Assembly: GCA_963801185.1 (NCBI GenBank)
Contig: CAWDDW010000003.1
Span: forward strand, 2,046,001-2,110,000
Source: Palsa-601 sp963801185
Lineage (GTDB): Bacteria; Actinomycetota; Acidimicrobiia; Acidimicrobiales; Bog-793
Direction: 5' to 3'
Length of the DNA stretch: 64,000 nt
In this document: positions 1 through 8,647 of the stretch, in pieces
How the letters are laid out: the number at the start of each line of letters is the position of its first letter
Numbering within the stretch: position 1 is the stretch's first letter
Notes under the pieces: model-generated
Databases searched by the model: none
Told to the model about the DNA's origin: nothing
What the model saw: only the letters and a program-made list of their open reading frames with translations
Program-made: the position numbers and the translations under genes

Positions 1-204
1 GACTATGGCGATGTCGTTCTGGCCGCTCGCCCCGTTCACGTTGGCGTAGCCGGCGGCGATGAGGTTGCCGATCCAGTGGCCGAACAAGTAGCCCCCGACT
101 GCTGCGATCGACGCAGTCAGGATGTTCTGGCCGAACCAGCTTGGGAGGGTGACGGTCGTGCCCGTGGTGACCGGGGCAGTACCTGTTGAGATTTCAGTTG
201 CCAT
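1..204 (-). CDS. Probable heme-copper oxidase subunit (subunit I?), N-terminal part only
   Basis: The gene starts at ATG 204 and runs off the left edge of the window, so only 68 residues are seen. The visible part is a polar Ser/Thr-rich N-terminus followed by a hydrophobic stretch (AAVGGYLFGHWIGNLIAA) that looks like a first membrane helix. It lies 6 nt downstream of the coxB stop on the same strand, the usual place for the catalytic subunit (coxA) of a cytochrome oxidase. The assignment rests mainly on this position. A cytochrome b or another small membrane subunit is possible. Confidence 0.5.
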   Translation of the reverse strand, partial: MATEISTGTAPVTTGTTVTLPSWFGQNILTASIAAVGGYLFGHWIGNLIAAGYANVNGASGQNDIAIV

Positions 205-210
205 CGCTGC

Positions 211-1185
211 TCACACCTTCACCTTCTGAGCGCCGTAGACCTGGATATTGCTGTACGGGTCGACGTTGTCGGGGTAGTAGCCGCCGTCGGCGCCGTTGGC
301 GTCAGGCGTGTAGGTCCAGGCGAACGGCGGCAGGAGCTTCGTGTTTACCGCCAGCTGAGCGCTCGTTCGTGAGGCCCACTGTTCGAACTTGCTCTTGGTC
401 AGGATGCGACCTGAGTTGTACATCGCGCCGTGCCAGAGACCGCAGAGCTCGTCACAGCGCACCACGAAGGAACCGAGTTGACTCGTGGTCGTGTAGGCGA
501 CGTTGTCCGCTTGCGGGTTGGCGTCCGCCTTGACCCCGAGCTGGTACGCCCAGAAGTCATGGATCACGTCCAACGAGGTGACGTGAAAAGCGATCGTAGT
601 GTCGTTCGGCAGGACGAGCGAGGTGGTCTCGAAGCCACCGAACGTCGGGTAGCGGTAGGTGAACTTCCACTGCTGTGCGATGACCTGGACGGGGAGCACG
701 GTGCCCGACGTGGGGGTCCAGATCGGAGTCGGGCCCTCTCCGCCTCCGGCACCGGCCGGCACGATGAGCTGGACGGTGCCGAACACGAACAGAGCCATGA
801 CGATGGCGGAAGTCGCCGCGATCCAGCCCGTTTGGACCCTCAGGTTGCTGTGGGAGCTCGCGTCGATCTCGGGGTCTCCTGAGAGCTTGCTGGCCCGCCA
901 GTTGAACATTGCGTAGGCCATGTAGACCCAGACGCCGATCATCACAGGCAGCGCGATGACTATCAGGATGTTGAAGTCGAACTGGGCGCCCCCGGCGGAG
1001 GTCGTCATCTTGCCCGGTGGGACGTGAGGCCCGACGAGGAAATAGAAGAGCAGGTCGACTACGAGAGAGATGGCCGCCCAAATGGGGACCATCCTCCGGA
1101 AGGGGTGGTCTTCCCGGGGTCCACCTGCGGAGCCGCCAGGCGCGGCGGGTCCCGAAGAAGGGGCGTCAGGTGCTTGGCTCGACAT
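211..1185 (-). CDS. coxB: Cytochrome c oxidase subunit II (CuA subunit)
   Basis: This 324-residue subunit II accepts electrons into the binuclear CuA centre and passes them to subunit I of a heme-copper terminal oxidase. Predicted membrane helices lie near residues 33-52, 70-95 and 119-144, followed by an extracytoplasmic cupredoxin domain. All CuA ligands are visible: His209 (VIHDFW), Cys244 and Cys248 (RCDELCG), His252 and Met255 (WHGAM). The ATG at 1185 overlaps the stop codon of the upstream cupredoxin gene (TGATG), so the two are probably translationally coupled. The next oxidase gene follows after 6 nt. The N-terminus is extended and Pro/Gly-rich, unlike classical lipoprotein-type subunits II, and three helices is one more than usual. 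Confidence 0.92.
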   Translation of the reverse strand: MSSQAPDAPSSGPAAPGGSAGGPREDHPFRRMVPIWAAISLVVDLLFYFLVGPHVPPGKMTTSAGGAQFDFNILIVIALPVMIGVWVYMAYAMFNWRASKLSGDPEIDASSHSNLRVQTGWIAATSAIVMALFVFGTVQLIVPAGAGGGEGPTPIWTPTSGTVLPVQVIAQQWKFTYRYPTFGGFETTSLVLPNDTTIAFHVTSLDVIHDFWAYQLGVKADANPQADNVAYTTTSQLGSFVVRCDELCGLWHGAMYNSGRILTKSKFEQWASRTSAQLAVNTKLLPPFAWTYTPDANGADGGYYPDNVDPYSNIQVYGAQKVKV

Positions 1186-1859
1186 CAGGCGACCACCTTC
1201 AAGAAGCCATCCATGTATCCGATTGTCTGCATAGGCCCACCGTTTCCGTACACGAAGCCGAGGCCGCACGGCACGAAGCACTGCCAGGGGTACTGGCCCG
1301 GCCCGGGCGTGGTGAACGAGAACTTGACGACGTTGTGCGGTGACTTGGTCGTGCATGGCGCAGCACCGCACAGATTGGCATTGGAGTTGTTGCCGTACAG
1401 GGGGACGTTGATACCGAGAGTCGGGATCGAGAAGGTGTGGGCCACGCCGTTGCCGACGTTCGAGTTGAGGACCTTGACGGTCTTGCCGTTCACGGTCATC
1501 GAGTTGCCATAAGTCCCGGTCACCTGCCCGATCTGCTGGTTGCGGAGCGGGCTGCCGGAGTCGTACTGGAGGATCGTCATGTTGACACGTGTGTGTGCCG
1601 GAACGTCCCAGAGGGTCGTGTGAACCCACTGGCCCTGGGGGTTCTCAGTCAGGTAGGAGACCCACGTCGAATGATCGCCGGACCCGTAGGTACCGACCGA
1701 CTGCAGCGTGATGTTGACGGGCGCGCCGGCTTGATGACCGGCGGTGAAGTCGACAGTCGGAGGGCTGGTCCGGACAAAGGCCATGGCCGTGAAGATTACT
1801 AGTGACAGCGCTACTGCCAAAATCGTTGTCACGACCGCAATTTTTGCGGAACGTGTCAC
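1185..1859 (-). CDS. Membrane-anchored cupredoxin with a CuA-like CxxxC loop, oxidase operon
   Basis: The start is taken at GTG 1859 because a purine-rich GGGGGGAG lies six bases upstream; a GTG at 1886 is the alternative. The 224-residue product has an N-terminal membrane helix (about residues 8-28) and a C-terminal cupredoxin fold. The metal loop reads WQCFVPCG with Cys194 and Cys198 spaced as in CuA, Met210 downstream and an upstream His141 (VAHTF). The second CuA His position, four residues after Cys198, is Phe202. It is the first gene of the coxB operon and probably donates electrons to the oxidase or helps copper loading. The function is inferred from position; the fold assignment is fairly firm. 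Confidence 0.78.
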   Translation of the reverse strand: MTRSAKIAVVTTILAVALSLVIFTAMAFVRTSPPTVDFTAGHQAGAPVNITLQSVGTYGSGDHSTWVSYLTENPQGQWVHTTLWDVPAHTRVNMTILQYDSGSPLRNQQIGQVTGTYGNSMTVNGKTVKVLNSNVGNGVAHTFSIPTLGINVPLYGNNSNANLCGAAPCTTKSPHNVVKFSFTTPGPGQYPWQCFVPCGLGFVYGNGGPMQTIGYMDGFLKVVA

Positions 1860-1939
1860 GTCGCTCCCCCCAACGTCTCGGAGCACCGACAGGCAGGGAG
1901 GCGAACCTGCTCACCGATGTTCAACTGGGTGTTCAGCCG

Positions 1940-1968
1940 AATCTAAGTCTGTCGACGTACTCCGTCAA
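1940..1968 (-). promoter_or_regulatory. Sigma70-type promoter of the cupredoxin-coxB operon
   Basis: On the minus strand a -35 box TTGACG (1968-1963), a 17-bp spacer and a -10 box TAGATT (1945-1940) are correctly spaced. Transcription would start near 1933, giving a leader of about 75 nt before the GTG at 1859. Confidence 0.6.
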
Positions 1969-2147
1969 GGACCATACCTACTTGGACCCGTGTGGACGTT
2001 CGTCGCCAGCCAGCTGATCGACCGGCTCACGCAGGCAGTCGATCTCTGGGCCACCTCTGGGTGCCACCTTGGAGCCAGCTGAGAATGATGGCGACGGTTG
2101 CCATGACGGCTGCGTGGAACCGATGCAACGGTAAGACTGAGGGCACG

Positions 2148-3090
2148 ATGGTGCAGGGCGTGAGGGTGACGGACGAGCCGCGCGCAAGAGCCAGCTCGGC
2201 CAGCCGGCTGCCGCGGTGGCGTGCGGTGCTCGCTGCGGCTAGGCCGCGCCAGTGGATGAAGAACCTGCTTGTCTTCGCGGCGCCAACGGCTGCCCTCGTT
2301 GTCGGGCGCCCGGTCACGTTCGGGCGAACCGCGGCCGCGGCGATCCTGTTCTGCGTAGCCTCCTCGGGCGTCTACTTCATCAACGACGTGGTCGACGCGG
2401 AGGCCGACCGCCATCATCCGGTGAAGCGCTTCAGACCGGTTGCGAGCGGCCAGATCGCGCCCCGATCGGCGTCCGCGCTCGGTGCCACGCTCCTCGCCGT
2501 CGCGACCCTGGGGGCTTTCCTCGTCGGGGGCGCGGCGCTCGGCGTGGTGATCGTCGCCTACGGGTTGATCAGCCTGGCGTACTCGCTGAAGCTGAAGAGC
2601 GTGCCAGTGGTCGAGCTGTTGTGCATCTCGGCCGGGTTCGTGTTGCGGACCGTCGCCGGCGGGGCGGCGGCACGGATCCCCATCTCCCCGTGGTTCCTCG
2701 TCGTGGCTTGCTCGGGATCGCTTCTCGTCGCCTGCGGCAAGCGGACCGCCGAGCTGATGGCCCTGGGGGAGGAGAGCTCCGCCATCGAGTCTCCCTCGGG
2801 TGGTACCGGAGGCGCTTTCTCACGGTGGTGCGGCGGGCCTCGGCCGCCATCACGGCTGGCGGCTACTGCTTGTGGGCCGTCACCCGCTTCTACACCCTGG
2901 ACGATCGTGTCCACGACGGGCCGTTCATCCTGCTGTCGATCATCCCCTTCGGCGTAGCGGTCCTCGTCCTCGAGCAAGCGCTCGGAACGGGCCGCGGGGA
3001 GCTGCCGAAGACCTTGCGCTGAAGAGTCGCGGGCTGCAGGCAGCCGGGGCCGTCGCCGTGACATTGGTCATCCTCGCCCTCGCGACGTGA
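2148..3090 (+). CDS. ubiA: Decaprenyl-phosphate phosphoribosyltransferase (UbiA family), frameshifted twice
   Basis: This integral-membrane UbiA-family prenyltransferase transfers 5-phosphoribose from PRPP to a polyprenyl phosphate, the first committed step to DPA. The N-terminal part has RPRQWMKNLLVFA and the Asp-rich motif NDVVDAEADRHHPVKRFRP. The second motif region reads YSLKLKSVPVVELL, with Glu where the family often has Asp. The gene is read in three frames: one base appears to be missing near 2780 (the protein then continues HRVSLGWYRRRFL) and another near 3007 (continuing EDLALKSRG). Both look like sequence errors because homology resumes at once. Its stop overlaps the start of dprE1 (GTGA at 3087-3090), so the three genes form one operon. 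The start ATG at 2148 is a reasonable but not proven choice. Confidence 0.86.
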
Positions 3091-4475
3091 CGTCCTACGA
3101 ACGGAGGCTCCTCTCGGGGTGGGGCCGCAACCCGAGCTCGCTCGCGGACGTCGTGCGGCCCACCGCGCTGGAGGGGGTCGAGCCGGTGATTGCCGAGGCT
3201 CTTCGCTCGGGTCGTCAGGTGATCGGTCGCGGGCTCGGCCGATCGTACGGTGACGCTGCCCAGAGCGCAGGCGGGCTCGTCGTCGATCTCACGGCTTGTG
3301 ACCGCATCCTCGAGTTCGATCTCGCAGCGGGGGTGCTCAGGGCCGAGGCCGGCCTCGGCATCGACGCCCTACTGCGATGGTCCGTCCCGCGGGGTTTCTT
3401 CGTCCCTGTGACGCCGGGGACTCGCCAGGTCACGATCGGTGGTGCCATAGCGGCGGACGTGCACGGCAAGAACCACCACTGCGATGGCTCGTTCGGGCGG
3501 TTCGTTCGCTCGCTCCGGCTCGCCACACCCTCTGGAGAGCGCTTCGTCTCGCCAGAGGCTGACCCGGAGATCTTCTGGGCGACGGTCGGGGGCATGGGCC
3601 TCACGGGTGTCATCCTCGAGGCGACCATCGAGCTCATGGCGATAGAGACTGCTCTCATGGCCGTGGACACGGTCCGGACACGAGACCTCGAGGAGTGCAT
3701 GACACTCATGTCCGAGGGCGACTCGGACTACCGGTACTCGGTGGCCTGGGTCGACTGCCTCCGCCGGGGCAGGGCGCTCGGAAGGGGCGTCCTTTCTCGC
3801 GCCAACCACGTATCGAGGACCGATGCCGCCGCGCTTGCCGGATCCGACGACGCCGACCTTCTCACATTCGCCCCGCACCAGGTGCTCAGGGTGCCGGTTA
3901 GCGCGCCGCTCCGGCTCGCCACGCGGACGACGGCGAGGCTCTTCAACGAGGCTTGGTACCGGAGCGCACCGCCTCGGCGCAGCGGCGAGATGAAAGCGAT
4001 CAGCGCCTACTTCCATCCCCTCGACGGCGTTGGTTCGTGGAACATGTTGTACGGTCGCACCGGCTTCACCCAGTATCAGTTCGTGGTTCCCCTCGGGTCC
4101 GGCGACGTCGTGAGGCGCGTGATCGAGCAGCTCAACGAGAACGGTCTCCCGTCATTGCTGGCGGTCTTGAAGCGGTTCGGACCTGGTGACCCGGCCCCGC
4201 TCTCGTTCCCGTGCGAGGGTTGGACGCTCGCGCTCGACCTGCCACTCGGGATCGCCGGGCTCGGCAAAGTGCTCGACGGGCTGGATGATCTCGTCGCCGC
4301 AGCCGGCGGCCGGGTGTACCTCGCCAAGGACGCAAGGCTCCGCCCTGAGCTGCTCCGCCAGATGTACCCGAGGCTCGCCGACTGGGAAGCAGTGCGCGAC
4401 GAGCTCGATCCCGACCACGTGATGTCCTCGGACCTCGGGAGACGCCTGCACCTGGCCGAGAAGCTGGTCGGATGA
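3087..4475 (+). CDS. dprE1: Decaprenylphospho-beta-D-ribofuranose 2-oxidase
   Basis: This FAD-dependent oxidase (462 residues) oxidises the 2'-hydroxyl of decaprenylphosphoryl ribose; with DprE2 it makes DPA, the arabinose donor of the cell wall. The PCMH-type FAD domain is clear (GRGLGRSYGDAAQS near residues 48-60; HGKNHHCDGSFG near 126-137). The C-terminal domain keeps FTQYQFVVP and the lysine of YLAKDAR (about Lys414), matching the catalytic lysine of the mycobacterial enzyme. The residue aligned with Cys387 of M. tuberculosis DprE1, the benzothiazinone target, is Ala382 (GWTLALDL). It starts with GTG overlapping the ubiA stop and ends overlapping the dprE2 start (ATGA). Confidence 0.94.
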   Translation: MTSYERRLLSGWGRNPSSLADVVRPTALEGVEPVIAEALRSGRQVIGRGLGRSYGDAAQSAGGLVVDLTACDRILEFDLAAGVLRAEAGLGIDALLRWSVPRGFFVPVTPGTRQVTIGGAIAADVHGKNHHCDGSFGRFVRSLRLATPSGERFVSPEADPEIFWATVGGMGLTGVILEATIELMAIETALMAVDTVRTRDLEECMTLMSEGDSDYRYSVAWVDCLRRGRALGRGVLSRANHVSRTDAAALAGSDDADLLTFAPHQVLRVPVSAPLRLATRTTARLFNEAWYRSAPPRRSGEMKAISAYFHPLDGVGSWNMLYGRTGFTQYQFVVPLGSGDVVRRVIEQLNENGLPSLLAVLKRFGPGDPAPLSFPCEGWTLALDLPLGIAGLGKVLDGLDDLVAAAGGRVYLAKDARLRPELLRQMYPRLADWEAVRDELDPDHVMSSDLGRRLHLAEKLVG

Positions 4476-5233
4476 ACGACGCGACCGGGATGCCTCAGAC
4501 TGCTGTCCTTCTCGGCGGCACCTCCGAGATCGGGCTCGCGATCCTCGACGAGCTCGCACGGCGCCGGCTCGAGCGCGTCGTGCTCGCCGGGCGGGATCGG
4601 GAGTCGCTCGATACCGCACGTGCCCGCCTCTTGCAAAGCGGGCTGAGCGACGCGACGGTCCTCCTCTGCGACGTCACGACGGCCTCTGATGTGAAAGAGC
4701 TGGTCCAGAGGTCCGCCGAAGTCCTCGGAGACGTCGACCTGCTGGTCGTGGCCGTGGGAACACTCGGGACGGCGGAACTTCCCGAGCTGAGCCCCGAGCA
4801 GGTGCTGGCGATGTTCGCGACGAACGCCGGCGGGCCGGCGGCGGCGATGATCGCTTTCGCCGGCCTCATGGAAGAGCAGGGCTGTGGACGGATCCTGGTG
4901 CTGTCGTCGGTGGCAGGGCTGAGGGTGAGACGCGCCAACTTCGTCTACGGGGCCGGTAAGGCCGCGCTCGACGGGCTCTCGCTCGGGCTCTCGGACGCCT
5001 TGCGGGGCTCCGGCGTGTCGGTCACGATCGTCCGACCGGGATTCGTGCGGACGCGGATGACCGCCGGGAAGCCGGAGGCTCCCTTCAGCACCGACCCTGA
5101 GACCGTCGCGCGCGCCGCCGTCGCGGCCTTGGAGCGCGGAGAGCCGATCGTCTACGTGCCGAGCGTGCTCGGGCCGATCTTCGCTTTGCTTCGGATGTTG
5201 CCGAGAGCGCTCTTCAGGCGCCTGCCCGGCTGA
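4472..5233 (+). CDS. dprE2: Decaprenylphospho-beta-D-erythro-pentofuranosid-2-ulose 2-reductase
   Basis: A 253-residue short-chain dehydrogenase that reduces the keto intermediate made by DprE1 to DPA with NAD(P)H. The nucleotide-binding motif is GGTSEIG (residues 15-21), the catalytic Ser is in LVLSSVAG and the catalytic pair is YGAGK. The ATG overlaps the dprE1 stop by 4 bp. The operon ends here: no phosphatase or arabinosyltransferase gene follows, so the remaining DPA steps must be encoded elsewhere. The gene is convergent with the next one, with 16 bp between the stops. Confidence 0.9.
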   Translation: MNDATGMPQTAVLLGGTSEIGLAILDELARRRLERVVLAGRDRESLDTARARLLQSGLSDATVLLCDVTTASDVKELVQRSAEVLGDVDLLVVAVGTLGTAELPELSPEQVLAMFATNAGGPAAAMIAFAGLMEEQGCGRILVLSSVAGLRVRRANFVYGAGKAALDGLSLGLSDALRGSGVSVTIVRPGFVRTRMTAGKPEAPFSTDPETVARAAVAALERGEPIVYVPSVLGPIFALLRMLPRALFRRLPG

Positions 5234-5249
5234 GCCAACCCACTCGAGC

Positions 5250-6566
5250 TCAGGAGCGAGCAGACATCGTGAAGAAGTCCCTGGCCCACCACGAGGCGAA
5301 GTAGCGGTCCGGCTGGCCGATCATGTCGGACAGCAGGTTGCGGCCGTTGGCCGCCGAGGCGGCCCCGTTGCTCGAGCCGGGGTTGAATGCCGCAAAATCG
5401 ACCCAGTCGGTATTGATGTCGAGTTCCATCCCCCGGACGGCGCCGGCGCGCACGAGCAAGTCCGCGAGCGACGTGATGTTCAGCCCAGGCCCGGCCACGT
5501 AGACGAGGGCGCCGTTGGCCGTCTCGCCGAGACCGGATCGCCACACGTCGTCCGCCCCGCCGAGGGTGGCGCCCCAGACATAGTTGTCGTACGGGTTGAG
5601 GCCGGGGACCGGCTTCCCGTTGTCGACGAGCAGCCGGAGGTTCTGGCGCACCGACACGACGGCGGGCGTCATCTGGACCTCGCTGCCCCACGAACCGATC
5701 TGCACGGAGCCGTTGCGATAGATGACCACCGAGGCAGCGCCGGTGCTCAGCGGCATGATCAGGCGGCCCTGGGTGTAGTAGCCACCTTCGGCGTCGCTCA
5801 TGAGGAACCCTGCGTTGAACGCGGCAACGAGCGAGCGGGCCGCACTCGGGAGCACGGGAGCGGTGTACTCGTAGGGCCCTCCGCCCGGGATGATGCTGCC
5901 GGAGTACAAGGTGGCGCGGAGCAGTCTCGTGTCGATCCAGGCGACGCCTGCGACGAGGCTCGTGTGTACGGCGTCGGGGCGCAGGTAGGCCTCGTAGATT
6001 GCTGGGACGCCGTCCACGAGACGACCGGCCGCATGCCACTGGCCCTCCCCGGCGATCGGCGGCGACGCGATGGGCTGGATCGGCGCCGGCTTGGGCAGGG
6101 CCAACAGGCCTGCCGTCTTCGGCGTCGTGACCGTCGTGGCGCTGGAGGAGGTCGCAGGGGGGATCGCGCCCTTGGGCGGGCGGCCTCCTACTGGCGGGGG
6201 ATTGTGCGAGTAGTAGAAGTTCTCCACCCATCCGACGAGGGGCCCTGCGCCGTGCTCGCGCGCCCATTCAGCAAATCTTGCGGGCGTCGTGACGCCGAGT
6301 GAGGGATTCGTGAGCGCCGACCCGAGCGAGACCCACACCGGCGTGAGGAGGAGGACCAGACCTAGCGCCGCGCTCGAGATCGGATGGCGACCGATCAGAA
6401 GTCGCCGGGCCATCCGGCGCTTCCGGCGCGCCGCCCGCACGGCTTTCACCCGGATCCTCCGGCGCTGCATCCAGTTCAGATCGCGGTGTGACCGCCGGCG
6501 CGGTGTCAACGACGGCTCGTCCGTCCCGTCGATCGGTCTAGGCCTCGTGTCTTCAATGGTTCGCAT
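5250..6566 (-). CDS. Phosphodiester glycosidase-like (NAGPA/DUF2233) membrane-anchored protein
   Basis: The product has a very basic N-terminus, a signal anchor (about residues 65-85; SSAALGLVLLLTPVWV), a Pro/Ala/Thr-rich linker and a C-terminal domain resembling phosphodiester glycosidases that remove sugar-1-phosphodiester caps. Landmarks are FNAGFLMSD followed by GGYYTQGR, and near the C-terminus GMELDINTDWVDF, typical of the DUF2233 fold. It should act outside the membrane. The substrate is unknown; proximity to the DPA genes suggests a wall or exopolysaccharide phosphodiester, but it is on the opposite strand. ATG 6566 is chosen; a start at 6629 would add 21 residues. Confidence 0.72.
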   Translation of the reverse strand: MRTIEDTRPRPIDGTDEPSLTPRRRSHRDLNWMQRRRIRVKAVRAARRKRRMARRLLIGRHPISSAALGLVLLLTPVWVSLGSALTNPSLGVTTPARFAEWAREHGAGPLVGWVENFYYSHNPPPVGGRPPKGAIPPATSSSATTVTTPKTAGLLALPKPAPIQPIASPPIAGEGQWHAAGRLVDGVPAIYEAYLRPDAVHTSLVAGVAWIDTRLLRATLYSGSIIPGGGPYEYTAPVLPSAARSLVAAFNAGFLMSDAEGGYYTQGRLIMPLSTGAASVVIYRNGSVQIGSWGSEVQMTPAVVSVRQNLRLLVDNGKPVPGLNPYDNYVWGATLGGADDVWRSGLGETANGALVYVAGPGLNITSLADLLVRAGAVRGMELDINTDWVDFAAFNPGSSNGAASAANGRNLLSDMIGQPDRYFASWWARDFFTMSARS

Positions 6567-6766
6567 GGTCGTCCGTGTCGGCTGTGTCGGCCCCTGGCAG
6601 TCTCGCTGGCGTGACTGTGTGCGAGGCAAGCCAGCGCTGAGAACGAACTGAGAGCACGTCGGCTCAGCTCCACAGCGTCCGCGCCACTCAGGAGGGGAGT
6701 GTCTAGCCTTCTCTCATCGCCCATCGACAGCCTGCACCTCCGCCTCGTCATTCGGTCCGGTCCCCG

Positions 6767-7909
6767 GTGGCAGCACTGATCGCGCTGTGCCTGCTGGCCG
6801 CCGGGAGCTACGTGCTCGCGGTCGCGGCGAGGTCGGGTGCAAGCCATCGATCAGCTGGCGGACACCCGCCGGCGACGACCACTCCGAGGGACCTTGCCAG
6901 CACGACCGATCCGGCTCCGACGAGCTCGTCCTCCACGACGAGCGCACCTTCTGAGGGCAATACGGTGACGATCGCTGCGGTTGGCGACACGATGCTCGGC
7001 AACGCCGGCGAGCTGCCACCCGATCCAGAGTCCATCTTCGCGGGCGTCGACACCGAGCTGACGAGTGGCGCACAGATCGTGTTCGCGAACCTCGAGGGCA
7101 CGCTCACCGATGCGACCACGAGCAAGTGCGGGCCGAAGGGGTCGATCGACTGCTACGCGTTCAAGGACCCTCCGAGTTACGCCCAGTACTTCAAAAAGGC
7201 GGGGTTCACCGTCCTCAACGACGCCAACAACCACTCGTATGATTTCGGCCCGGCTGGCCAGGCACAGACGGTTCAGGTGATCCACGCTGCGGGCATGGCA
7301 CAGACCGGGCTCCCCGGTGAGATCACGCTCGTCACCGCGAACCGAGTCCGCGTCGCGCTCTGCGCATTCGCCCCGTACTCCTATGACGCCGATCTTCTCG
7401 ACTTCCCTGCCGCGCAGGCGCTCATCGAGCAAGCCCACGAGGAGGCGCCGATCGTGGTCGTCTACATGCACGCCGGTGCCGAGGGAGCGGCCTCCGACCA
7501 AGTGACGGACGAGGAAGAGACCTACCTCGGCGAGGATCGCGGCAATCCCGAGGCCTTCGCCCACATGGCGATCGACTCTGGCGCGAGTCTCGTGATCGCG
7601 AGCGGGCCGCATGTGCTGAGGGGCATGCAGTTCTACAAGGGCCGCCTCATCGCCTACAGCCTGGGGGACTTCGCCGACTACGGCGACTTCGCCTCGAGCG
7701 GCGTCCTCAGAGAGAGCGTGATCTTGCACGTGACTCTCTCGCCAACCGGCTCGTATCTCGACGCGAAGATCGATCCCATCCTCCTCGAGGGCGAGGGCAC
7801 GCCTGAGCCAGGCGGCGGTGCGGTGCAGTTCGTCGCCCAGCTCTCGCAGGAGGACTTCGGGGCGTCCGCTGCACGCTTCAGCGCCTCGGGCGAGATCACC
7901 GCGCCTTAG
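6767..7909 (+). CDS. CapA-family poly-gamma-glutamate synthesis-like protein (metallophosphoesterase fold)
   Basis: A 380-residue protein with an N-terminal signal/anchor helix (AALIALCLLAAGSYVLAVAA), a Thr/Ser/Pro linker to about residue 65 and a CapA (PGA_cap) domain. The domain motifs are AAVGDTMLGN, FANLEGTLTD, NDANNHSYDFG and YMHAGAEG, with the final IASGPHVLRG and YSLGDFADYG blocks. CapA-like proteins act at the cell surface in capsule or wall polymer handling. No capBC genes are nearby, so a true poly-gamma-glutamate role is not supported. The start is GTG 6767; no clear ribosome-binding site is seen. Confidence 0.83.
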   Translation: MAALIALCLLAAGSYVLAVAARSGASHRSAGGHPPATTTPRDLASTTDPAPTSSSSTTSAPSEGNTVTIAAVGDTMLGNAGELPPDPESIFAGVDTELTSGAQIVFANLEGTLTDATTSKCGPKGSIDCYAFKDPPSYAQYFKKAGFTVLNDANNHSYDFGPAGQAQTVQVIHAAGMAQTGLPGEITLVTANRVRVALCAFAPYSYDADLLDFPAAQALIEQAHEEAPIVVVYMHAGAEGAASDQVTDEEETYLGEDRGNPEAFAHMAIDSGASLVIASGPHVLRGMQFYKGRLIAYSLGDFADYGDFASSGVLRESVILHVTLSPTGSYLDAKIDPILLEGEGTPEPGGGAVQFVAQLSQEDFGASAARFSASGEITAP

Positions 7910-7953
7910 GCCGTGCGGGGCGAGCACGGTCACGGCGGTGGCACACTCTCGGG

Positions 7954-8643
7954 GTGGTCGTGCCGCAAGAGACATCCGTAGCGGGGGCAAAGCCCGAGAC
8001 CCGGATCGACCCGAAGCCTTCCATGCGCGGCTGGCTGCACGTCGGTGCGGTGCTCGTCCTACTCGTCGCCGGGCCGATCCTGATCAGCAACGCCCGGTCG
8101 ACCGGATCGAGGGTCGCGCTGACGGTGTACGTGGCGTCCCTGCTGACGCTTTTCGGTGTGAGCTCACTCTTGCACCGCGGGCATTGGGGCCCGAAGGGAA
8201 CTCGGCGGATGAGGCGTGCCGACCACAGCACGATCTTCGTCGGCATCGCCGGTAGCTACTCCGCAGTAGCAGAGCTCGCGCTCTCCGGCACCGTCCGGGT
8301 CGTCGTCCTCGCTCTCGTGTGGGGAGGCGCCGTCGTGGGCATCTTGATCCGCCAGCTCCTGCTCGACGCTCCCCAGTGGGTCGTGGCGCTCCCCTATGTC
8401 GTCGTCGGCTGGTCTGCGCTCGCCGTGACCCCGCAGCTCGTTCGCGGCGCGAGCTGGCCCGGGTTCCTCCTCGTTCTCGCCGGAGGTCTCGTGTACACGC
8501 TCGGCGCGGTCGTCTACGCGCTCAAGAGGCCAAATCCGGTACCGTCGGTCTTCGGCTTCCACGAGGTATTCCACACATGCACCGTGATCGGGGCGACCGT
8601 CCAATTCATCGCGATCGCATACTTCCTGCTGCCCCGGACTTGA
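7954..8643 (+). CDS. trhA: PAQR / hemolysin III family membrane protein
   Basis: A 229-residue seven-helix membrane protein of the PAQR (hemolysin III, YqfA/TrhA) family. The signature residues are present: SSLLHRGHW, DHSTIFVGIAGSY and the C-terminal FGFHEVFHTCTVIGA, whose His residues bind a metal in this family. Bacterial members influence membrane lipid homeostasis; haemolysis itself is rarely shown. It ends 4 nt before the response regulator and probably heads the same transcription unit. Confidence 0.85.
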   Translation: MVVPQETSVAGAKPETRIDPKPSMRGWLHVGAVLVLLVAGPILISNARSTGSRVALTVYVASLLTLFGVSSLLHRGHWGPKGTRRMRRADHSTIFVGIAGSYSAVAELALSGTVRVVVLALVWGGAVVGILIRQLLLDAPQWVVALPYVVVGWSALAVTPQLVRGASWPGFLLVLAGGLVYTLGAVVYALKRPNPVPSVFGFHEVFHTCTVIGATVQFIAIAYFLLPRT

Positions 8644-8647
8644 CCAC

